In this document: piece after piece, positions 1-3,779 of the stretch
How positions within the stretch are numbered: the first letter of the stretch is position 1
How the letters are laid out: every line of letters starts with the position of its first letter
NCBI GenBank assembly: GCA_013214365.1
Contig: JABSPI010000059.1
Coordinates: forward strand, 1 to 5,600
Origin: Erythrobacter sp.
GTDB taxonomy: Bacteria > Pseudomonadota > Alphaproteobacteria > Sphingomonadales > Sphingomonadaceae
Direction: 5' to 3'
DNA: 5,600 nt
Made by a program: the position numbers and the translations under genes
Notes under the pieces: model-generated
Told to the model about the DNA's origin: nothing
Database searches by the model: none
What the model saw: only the letters and a program-made list of their open reading frames with translations

Positions 1-978
1 CACCAGATCCTGCCGATGATTGCGGTGTGGGATGACCATGAAAGCACCAATGATTCGTGGAAAGGCGGCGCGCAAAACCACCAGAGCGAAAGCGAGGGGG
101 ATTGGGAGACGCGCAAAGCCATCGCCAAACAGGTTTACCGCGAATGGATGCCGGTGTCCGATGCGCCCTATGCCGCCTATGATGTCGGCGATCTGGCGAC
201 TTTGTTCCGGCTCGACACCCGGCTGGAGGGGCGCGATGAACAGTTCGATATCGGTGCGCTGATCGCGGGGCAGGACAATCCCGAGGCGATGATCGCCACG
301 CTCAGCGCGTTTCGCGACGGCGAATATGCCGATCCCGAACGCCAATTGCTGGGCCAGGCGCAGGAGGACTGGCTCGCCGATGCGCTGGCCCGGTCCACCG
401 CGCGCGGCGCCACATGGCAGGTTCTGGTGCAGCAAGTGCTGATCGGGAAAGTGTCCTCGCCCAAGGGGATCGCCCAATTGCTGGGCGATGGCGTGCCCGA
501 ATTTGCCCGCCGCCGCCTGACCATTGCGGCGATGGCGGCAGAGGCGGACCTGCCGCTCAATATGGATGCCTGGGATGGTTATCCGGCCGCGCGTGGCCGC
601 GTGTTTGACGCCGCGCTTGCGGCCAATGCCAATCTCGTGGTTCTGGCCGGGGACACGCACAATGCCTGGGCGTTTGATCTGGCCCATGGCGATCAACGGG
701 TCGGGGTTGAGTTTGGCGTGTGCTCGGTCAGCTCGCCCGGATTTGAGGCCTATCTCTCGGCCATTCCGGCCGACACATTGGCGGGGGTCTTGGTGGCGAC
801 CAATCATGAGCTTCAATGGGCCGACACCGCCCAGCGCGGCTATATGGTGGTCGAGCTGACCCCGGCGCGCGCGACCACGCAATACCGCTTCCTCGACACT
901 ATAAAACAACGCTCGACCCGGCTGGCGGCCACGCACAGCCTTGCCACCGAGGCCGGATCGAACCTCATCACCAATTGA
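1..978 (+). CDS. phoD: PhoD-like alkaline phosphatase family protein (C-terminal part; 5' end outside window)
   Basis: The reading frame is open from the first base and ends at TGA 976-978, giving 325 residues; an ATG at position 16 is internal because family motifs precede and surround it. Near the left edge is WDDHE (window residues 10-14), the Asp-Asp-His signature of PhoD-like metallophosphatases, followed by the family pattern STNDSWKGGAQNH and then EWMPV near residues 47-51. Near the C-terminus GDTHN (residues 217-221) matches the second conserved metal-ligand cluster, followed by CSVSSPGFE. PhoD enzymes are metal-dependent phosphomonoesterases or phosphodiesterases, normally exported by Tat to the periplasm and used for phosphate scavenging. 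The signal peptide and the first metal motifs would lie upstream, so export cannot be checked here. Substrate is not predictable. The gene is convergent with the XRE gene, and its stop codon directly abuts that gene's stop codon. I see no hairpin plus T-tract terminator after it. Confidence 0.9.
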   Translation, partial: HQILPMIAVWDDHESTNDSWKGGAQNHQSESEGDWETRKAIAKQVYREWMPVSDAPYAAYDVGDLATLFRLDTRLEGRDEQFDIGALIAGQDNPEAMIATLSAFRDGEYADPERQLLGQAQEDWLADALARSTARGATWQVLVQQVLIGKVSSPKGIAQLLGDGVPEFARRRLTIAAMAAEADLPLNMDAWDGYPAARGRVFDAALAANANLVVLAGDTHNAWAFDLAHGDQRVGVEFGVCSVSSPGFEAYLSAIPADTLAGVLVATNHELQWADTAQRGYMVVELTPARATTQYRFLDTIKQRSTRLAATHSLATEAGSNLITN

Positions 979-1170
979 TCAATCGCGGCTGAAAATCTCT
1001 TCGATCGGCAATTCGAACACATCGGCAATCGTGAAAGCGAGCGGGAGCGAGGGGTCATAGCGGCCCTTCTCGATCGCATTGACGCTCTGGCGGCTGACGC
1101 CGAGCCGGTCGGCCAGATCCTGCTGCGACCAGCTGCGCATGGCGCGCAGGACTTTGAGATTGTTGTTCAC
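979..1170 (-). CDS. Short XRE-family helix-turn-helix regulator (COG1476 type), last gene of the membrane operon
   Basis: The product has 63 residues and is almost entirely one HTH domain. QQDLADRLGVSRQSVNAIEK (about residues 16-35) is the helix-turn-helix, followed by GRYDPSLPLAF and the C-terminal helix ending IEEIF. This matches the short, effector-domain-free COG1476 regulators that are commonly encoded beside small membrane proteins and repress their own operon. Translation is assigned to GTG at 1170-1168. That GTG overlaps the TGA of the upstream membrane gene (GTGA), which implies translational coupling, and a G-rich stretch a few bases upstream can serve as a weak ribosome binding site. 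No in-frame ATG would give a full HTH domain. I infer that it binds the paired palindromes at 3427-3516 upstream of the first operon gene, closing an autoregulatory loop. No sensor domain is present, so any signal would have to act through a partner, possibly the membrane proteins, or through protein level. Confidence 0.9.
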   Translation of the reverse strand: MNNNLKVLRAMRSWSQQDLADRLGVSRQSVNAIEKGRYDPSLPLAFTIADVFELPIEEIFSRD

Positions 1171-1835
1171 GTGAGGCCCCCGCCGCTTGGCGCATGCGCT
1201 GCGGCGTCGTCCCCGCCCTCATTATCGCCCTCATCATCGCCATCCAGCCCGCCTTCGCGCAGCGTGATCCAGCCCTGACCAGCGCCCATTCCGATCGCCC
1301 AGACCGGCACCACCCACCACGCCCAGATATGAGGCGCCAAGCCGAAGGTTTCGAGAAACCCCCAGACCGTGCCCAGAACCAGCACAAAGCCAAGCCCGAT
1401 AATCGCCGACAGGCTGGCGCGGTGGCGCAGATATTCGTCGCTCTCCTCGACCAGATAGCGGGCGATGACAAAGACCACGGCCAGCGCAGGGATCGTGGGC
1501 AGCAGCGCCACCGCATAGGCCAGCGGGACAGTGGGCATTGCGCTTTCATGGATCGCAACCGCGATCATCAATCCCGCGACATAGCCCGTCATCGCGAGCA
1601 TCAGGCGCGTGTTGTAGCGAGCCAGAGCGGAGCTGCCATAAATCTTTGTCACATGCGGGCCTTTAAAGCGGCGGATCACACCGATGGTGAGTGCGGCAAC
1701 GACAATTGCCAGCGCCAGCGCCGCCACCCAGCCCGCGCGGTTGAACGCGAACATGATGCAGGGCGCGCCCAGTCCCATGAGTACTCCAAGCCAGGGGGCG
1801 GGCGTCTGCCAAGCAGAAGGATTTTGTGTCGTCAT
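1167..1835 (-). CDS. Six-helix membrane protein with acidic tail, paralogue A of three
   Basis: The product has 222 residues. Hydrophobic segments lie at roughly 14-30, 35-54, 76-95, 105-126, 141-160 and 171-190, suggesting six membrane helices. The second half carries a motif shared with the next two genes: LVEESDEYLR (128-137), then GTVWGFLE (155-162), then PHI (168-170) and a Trp-rich last helix WAWWVVPVW. After that helix the tail is strongly acidic (GLDGDDEGDNEGGDD, about 196-210) and ends Gly/Ser-rich, which is absent from the paralogues. I do not recognise a characterised function. The motif resembles the uncharacterised membrane proteins often encoded next to COG1476 regulators in Sphingomonadales and Xanthomonadales (from memory, not searched). 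ATG 1835-1833 is the start, with a weak GAAAG element about 9 bases upstream. The stop overlaps the GTG of the XRE gene. A 56-base gap separates it from paralogue B. Confidence 0.82.
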   Translation of the reverse strand: MTTQNPSAWQTPAPWLGVLMGLGAPCIMFAFNRAGWVAALALAIVVAALTIGVIRRFKGPHVTKIYGSSALARYNTRLMLAMTGYVAGLMIAVAIHESAMPTVPLAYAVALLPTIPALAVVFVIARYLVEESDEYLRHRASLSAIIGLGFVLVLGTVWGFLETFGLAPHIWAWWVVPVWAIGMGAGQGWITLREGGLDGDDEGDNEGGDDAAAHAPSGGGLT

Positions 1836-1877
1836 GATTGTTTGCTTTCAAATTCGAACAAGGGTGCGTGATCCGAT

Positions 1878-1891
1878 TGCCTGCGCAGGCA
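1878..1891. repeat. 14-bp perfect palindrome in the gap between paralogues A and B
   Basis: TGCCTGCGCAGGCA reads identically on both strands and begins immediately after the TGA (1894-1892, minus strand) of paralogue B. In RNA it could form a short stem with a tight loop. It has no T-tract on either side, so it is not a typical intrinsic terminator. An mRNA processing or stability element, or chance in GC-rich DNA, are all possible. Confidence 0.5.
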
Positions 1892-2557
1892 TCACACCGC
1901 GCCCCAAGTGCCGTGTTCGATCCGGTTGATCAGCGCGCCGACAATCAGGCCGACAAACCACACAGCCGCATACCAATAGGCATCGATATGCGGGACCAGA
2001 TCGGCGCTTTCGAGAAAGCCCCAAATGGTCGCTGCGCTGATCGCCAGAGCTGAGGCGATCAGCGTCTGGCGCACGGTCAACATGCGCAGGAATTCGTCGC
2101 TCTCCTCGACAATCAATCGCCCGATCGCCCAGAACCCCCCGATGATCGCAAGGCCGGGCAGGATCGCGATCGCATAATGCGCCGCCACCGGGATGGTGTG
2201 GCCATCATCGAGCAGAACCCGGCCTGCAAATGTGGCAAGATAGAGCGAGGTGAAGAGCGCGACACGCTTGGTATAGCGGCGCTGCGCGGCCCCCGTTTGC
2301 GCGCCGTTCTGGGCGCCGCTTGCATCGGGGGGCGGGGCGGCATTGAACATGGCGCGAAATGTGGCGAACATGGTCAGGACCGGCACGATGGCGAGGAGCA
2401 GGAGCGCCGCTTCGTTTGCGATCGCCTCGCTCAAAGCAAGCCCGGCCAGCGTGCCCATGCCGGCAAGCGTCAGACCAAGCCAGAACAGCGGCCCGCGCCC
2501 GAGAAAGCCGCTGGCGCGGGTGTGGGTAGGTGGGTGGTCAGGTGTCGTGGTCATCAT
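1892..2557 (-). CDS. Six-helix membrane protein, paralogue B of three
   Basis: The product has 221 residues. Probable membrane helices lie at about 22-43, 47-71, 98-115, 125-148, 162-183 and 193-211. A Pro/Ala/Gly-rich, low-complexity linker (about 74-92) separates the first two helices from the rest. The last four helices align with the whole of paralogue C, so the N-terminal pair looks like an extension shared with paralogue A. The shared core reads RLIVEESDEFLR (147-158), TVRQTLIA, IWGFLE (178-183), VPHIDAYW (188-195) and a final helix ending in an Asn-Arg-Ile. Function is unknown. ATG codons at 2557 and 2554 are adjacent and either could start. An upstream ATGGATG contains a GGA at suitable spacing. 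It lies 40 bases downstream of paralogue C in the same direction, so co-transcription is expected. Confidence 0.82.
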   Translation of the reverse strand: MMTTTPDHPPTHTRASGFLGRGPLFWLGLTLAGMGTLAGLALSEAIANEAALLLLAIVPVLTMFATFRAMFNAAPPPDASGAQNGAQTGAAQRRYTKRVALFTSLYLATFAGRVLLDDGHTIPVAAHYAIAILPGLAIIGGFWAIGRLIVEESDEFLRMLTVRQTLIASALAISAATIWGFLESADLVPHIDAYWYAAVWFVGLIVGALINRIEHGTWGAV

Positions 2558-2597
2558 GATTTACATCCATCATTGGGTGTGCGGGGGAGGGGGCGGT

Positions 2598-3056
2598 TCA
2601 GTGCGCTTCGCCAAACGTGTCATATTTGATCTTGTTGAAGATCGCGCCGATGCCCAGGCCAAAGCACCAGATCGTGGGCCACCAGAACGCCTCGACATGG
2701 GGGAGGATCGCATAGCGTTCGAGGAAGCCCCAAATCGCCGCGGCGGTGAGCGTGATGCCGGTCGCGATCAGCCCTTGGCGGACATAGAGGAGGCGGTAAA
2801 ATTCATCCTTTTCCTCTACGATCAGCGCGGCAAAGATCCAGAACACGCCGGCAAAGGCGAGCCCGGGCAGCGCCGCACAGATCGCCGCAATCGGTCCGGT
2901 GATGAGCAGGTCCTCGATCACATATTCCGCCAGGAACAGCGATCCCAGATAGAGCGCCATCGTCGCAGCGAGCCGCCATAAATAGCGCCGGGTCGAGGGC
3001 TTGGGCGGGCGTTTGCCGGCTGTGTGCGCGGTGTTTTGAGGCGGGATGCGGGTCAT
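2598..3056 (-). CDS. Four-helix membrane protein, paralogue C of three (minimal form)
   Basis: The product has 152 residues when started at ATG 3056-3054. This start is chosen because the ATG overlaps the TGA of the preceding 58-aa gene (ATGA), a standard coupling arrangement. A GTG nine bases further upstream (3065) is in frame but lies inside the upstream gene. A basic, Pro-rich cytoplasmic-looking N-terminus (1-25) is followed by four probable helices near 28-47, 53-78, 93-112 and 124-142. The core motif is ALIVEEKDEFYR (77-88), YVRQGLIA, AIWGFLE (107-113), LPHVEAFWW (118-126) and NKIKYDTFG near the end. It aligns with the C-terminal two-thirds of paralogues A and B and lacks their first two helices, so it may represent the ancestral unit. 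No known domain name is recognised. Confidence 0.85.
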   Translation of the reverse strand: MTRIPPQNTAHTAGKRPPKPSTRRYLWRLAATMALYLGSLFLAEYVIEDLLITGPIAAICAALPGLAFAGVFWIFAALIVEEKDEFYRLLYVRQGLIATGITLTAAAIWGFLERYAILPHVEAFWWPTIWCFGLGIGAIFNKIKYDTFGEAH

Positions 3057-3229
3057 TCGAGGCACCCGCGCGCGCAGGCGCTGTCACTATACATGCTGCC
3101 CCAGGCTGCGCCTGAAAGCCCGCCGACAATGCCAAAGGTCGCCCGCTGATTGAGCCCGAATGACAGGCACAGGGTCGCGGCCAATATAATCGTGGCGGCC
3201 CAGAAATGCGGTTTGCGGTAAAAAGTCAT
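3053..3229 (-). CDS. 58-aa small membrane protein
   Basis: The ATG at 3229-3227 opens a 58-codon frame ending TGA 3055-3053. The N-terminus MTFYRKPHFW is basic and aromatic, followed by a hydrophobic stretch (about 10-25, WAATIILAATLCLSFG). A second, glycine-rich weaker hydrophobic stretch lies at about 31-46 (TFGIVGGLSGAAWGSM), and the C-terminus holds two cysteines (C52, C56). A purine-rich AAAGGG lies 11 bases upstream of the ATG. Its stop overlaps the start of paralogue C (ATGA), and the 57-aa gene ends 21 bases upstream, so it sits in the middle of a tightly packed operon. That packing is the main reason for accepting so short a frame. I recognise no family. A small membrane partner of the paralogues is a reasonable inference only. 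Confidence 0.72.
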   Translation of the reverse strand: MTFYRKPHFWAATIILAATLCLSFGLNQRATFGIVGGLSGAAWGSMYSDSACARGCLE

Positions 3230-3250
3230 TTTGGCTTGTGCCCTTTGGTA

Positions 3251-3424
3251 TCAGCGACACACAGCGCAGCTGCGTTTGCTGGTGATCAAAGTTGCGGTGG
3301 CGGCCATGACCATCATCAAGGTGACGGTGGAGGTGGTCGATTTTTCAAGCCCGTTTTGGGCCATGACAAAGCTGGTCACCAAAATGGCGAAGGCCCAGAT
3401 GAGCGCGTGAATCACATTTTTCAT
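3251..3424 (-). CDS. 57-aa small membrane protein, first gene of the membrane operon
   Basis: The ATG at 3424-3422 opens a 57-codon frame ending TGA 3253-3251. Two hydrophobic helices are likely, at about 5-22 (IHALIWAFAILVTSFVMA) and about 33-48 (TVTLMMVMAATATLIT), joined by a short polar loop (QNGLEKSTTS). The C-terminus is basic with a CxxC (KRSCAVC, C53 and C56). A good ribosome binding site, AAAGGA, lies 10 bases upstream of the ATG. It is the first frame downstream of the palindromic control region and the predicted promoter. It resembles, from memory, two-helix miniproteins seen at the head of COG1476-regulated membrane operons. No function is known to me. Confidence 0.75.
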   Translation of the reverse strand: MKNVIHALIWAFAILVTSFVMAQNGLEKSTTSTVTLMMVMAATATLITSKRSCAVCR

Positions 3425-3426
3425 TA

Positions 3427-3463
3427 GACAAGCGTCCTTTCACTTATGGAAAGCGTACTTGTC
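3427..3463. promoter_or_regulatory. Candidate operator A: 37-bp imperfect palindrome
   Basis: The half-site GACAAGCGTCCTTTC (3427-3441) faces GAAAGCGTACTTGTC (3449-3463) across a 7-base centre. The arms match at 11 of 15 positions, with the outer GACAAG/CTTGTC and the inner CTTTC/GAAAG perfectly symmetric. It lies directly upstream of the ribosome binding site of the first operon gene, overlapping the predicted -10 region. The likely ligand is the XRE regulator encoded at the end of the operon (inference). Confidence 0.7.
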
Positions 3464-3484
3464 ATCGATTCGCACATTTGTCAA
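3456..3484 (-). promoter_or_regulatory. Probable promoter of the membrane-protein/XRE operon
   Basis: On the minus strand a perfect TTGACA (3484-3479) is followed after 17 bases by CAAGTA (3461-3456), a poor -10. The -35 lies inside operator B and the -10 inside operator A, as expected for a promoter blocked by its own repressor. The weak -10 keeps confidence moderate. Confidence 0.45.
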
Positions 3485-3516
3485 GCGTGCTTTCCATTGT
3501 GGAAAGTGAATTTGCC
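3480..3516. promoter_or_regulatory. Candidate operator B: second copy of the 37-bp palindrome
   Basis: The half-sites GTCAAGCGTGCTTTC (3480-3494) and GAAAGTGAATTTGCC (3502-3516) are again separated by 7 bases. The inner core CTTTCCA-TTG-TGGAAAG is a perfect 7-bp inverted repeat. Over 34 aligned bases it matches operator A at 26 positions. The offset between copies is 53 bp, close to five helical turns, so two bound dimers would sit on the same DNA face. It covers the TTGACA -35 element of the minus-strand promoter. Confidence 0.7.
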
Positions 3517-3546
3517 CATTGTGGATGTGTTTCCTCAACTAAAGGG

Positions 3547-3575
3547 GTGACTTGTTAACCTTGCTTGCCTATATT
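3547..3575 (+). promoter_or_regulatory. Probable promoter of the leader ORF and thrS
   Basis: GTGACT (3547-3552; four of six matches to TTGACA) and TATATT (3570-3575; five of six matches to TATAAT) are separated by exactly 17 bases. Transcription would start about 6-8 bases after the -10, at about 3581-3583, which coincides with the ATG of the leader ORF at 3582. The promoter lies about 30 bp outside operator B, so control by the XRE protein is possible but not implied. Confidence 0.6.
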
Positions 3576-3581
3576 GGCGGC

Positions 3582-3653
3582 ATGGCAAAGAAGCTGACCA
3601 CGACACCAACCACTACCACCTCGGATTTCCGGGGGCGGGTGCGGTTGGGTTAA
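3582..3653 (+). CDS. Threonine-rich leader peptide of thrS (attenuator peptide)
   Basis: This is a 23-codon frame starting ATG 3582 and ending TAA 3651-3653. It begins MAKKLTTTPTTTTSDF and finishes with a short Arg/Gly-rich end. Seven of 23 residues are Thr, clustered at residues 6-8 and 10-13, and all four Thr codons (ACC, ACG, ACA, ACT) are used. The gene downstream is the threonyl-tRNA synthetase, so the amino acid counted by the peptide is exactly the substrate of the regulated enzyme. That match, together with the GC hairpin just after the stop, makes a ribosome-mediated attenuation leader very likely, comparable in logic to pheM before pheST in E. coli. The peptide itself probably has no other role. 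No usable Shine-Dalgarno is present: GGCGG ends one base before the ATG, and the predicted transcript starts about at the ATG. Translation is therefore probably leaderless, as reported for the trpL leader of Sinorhizobium. Confidence 0.88.
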   Translation: MAKKLTTTPTTTTSDFRGRVRLG

Positions 3654-3673
3654 GCCACAGCACACGCCGCCCG
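3630..3673 (+). promoter_or_regulatory. Predicted anti-terminator pairing in the thrS leader
   Basis: CGGGGGCG plus GTG (3630-3637 and 3639-3641), inside the last part of the leader ORF, can pair with CAC plus CGCC-G-CCCG (3661-3673). This gives 11 pairs with one bulged G and one internal mismatch. The downstream strand is the same segment that forms the left arm of the GC hairpin, so the two folds exclude each other. A ribosome stalled on the Thr codons (3597-3620) would leave 3633 onward largely free. A ribosome that reaches the stop at 3651 would cover it. I derived the pairing by hand, without energy calculation. Confidence 0.55.
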
Positions 3674-3693
3674 GGTTTCGGGCGGCGCGGTGT
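3662..3693 (+). terminator. GC-rich attenuator hairpin between leader peptide and thrS
   Basis: CGCCGCCCG (3665-3673) and CGGGCGGCG (3679-3687) form a perfect 9-bp stem with a 5-base loop GGTTT. ACAC (3662-3665) and GTGT (3690-3693) can extend it if the pair at 3665/3687 opens. It starts 11 bases after the leader stop codon, the normal place for an attenuator. There is no run of T after it (the next bases are CCTCCCG), so termination efficiency by the classical mechanism is uncertain. It might act as a non-canonical terminator, a pause site, or with Rho. Confidence 0.65.
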
Positions 3694-3779
3694 CCTCCCG
3701 AAATTGCCGCAAACTCAACACCGCTCTTCCGGTGCGCGCCGTCTTGTCCTAAAGCGCGCCAAACCAATGGATGACGCGA
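3694..3779 (+). other. Untranslated stretch between attenuator hairpin and thrS
   Basis: No ORF of interest is present on this strand. Two small inverted repeats are visible: CACCG/CGGTG (3719-3723 and 3730-3734) and GCGCGC/GCGCGC (3734-3739 and 3754-3759). Because they share position 3734 they would form side by side at best. No strong Shine-Dalgarno precedes thrS. GGA at 3769-3771, eight bases before ATG 3780, is the best candidate. Confidence 0.5.

Noticed and set aside
1194..1871. 225-codon open frame on the plus strand.
   Set aside because: It is antisense to paralogue A, which has coherent membrane helices and motifs shared with its neighbours. The plus translation is low-complexity and Arg/Gln/His-rich.
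2177..2981. Two overlapping plus-strand frames opposite paralogues B and C.
   Set aside because: They are shadows of the minus-strand genes, with charged, motif-free translations.
979..3424. Toxin-antitoxin module (XRE antitoxin with small hydrophobic toxins).
   Set aside because: The regulator is a COG1476-type stand-alone HTH located last after three large membrane proteins. The order, sizes and lack of a known toxin fold do not match TA loci.
3552..3575. TTGTTA (3552-3557) as the -35 of the thrS promoter.
   Set aside because: It lies only 12 bases from the TATATT -10. GTGACT at 17 bases is a better geometric fit.
3734..3759. GCGCGC inverted repeat as the thrS attenuator terminator.
   Set aside because: It has a 6-bp stem with a 14-base loop and no T-tract, and it is much weaker than the 9-bp hairpin next to the leader stop.
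3555..3767. 70-codon minus-strand frame across the thrS leader.
   Set aside because: It is antisense to the Thr-rich leader and hairpin, has no ribosome binding site, and its composition reflects GC-rich DNA.
3582..3779. T-box riboswitch for thrS.
   Set aside because: T-boxes are essentially a feature of Gram-positive lineages. No T-box consensus or specifier stem is visible, and a translated Thr-rich frame explains the region better.
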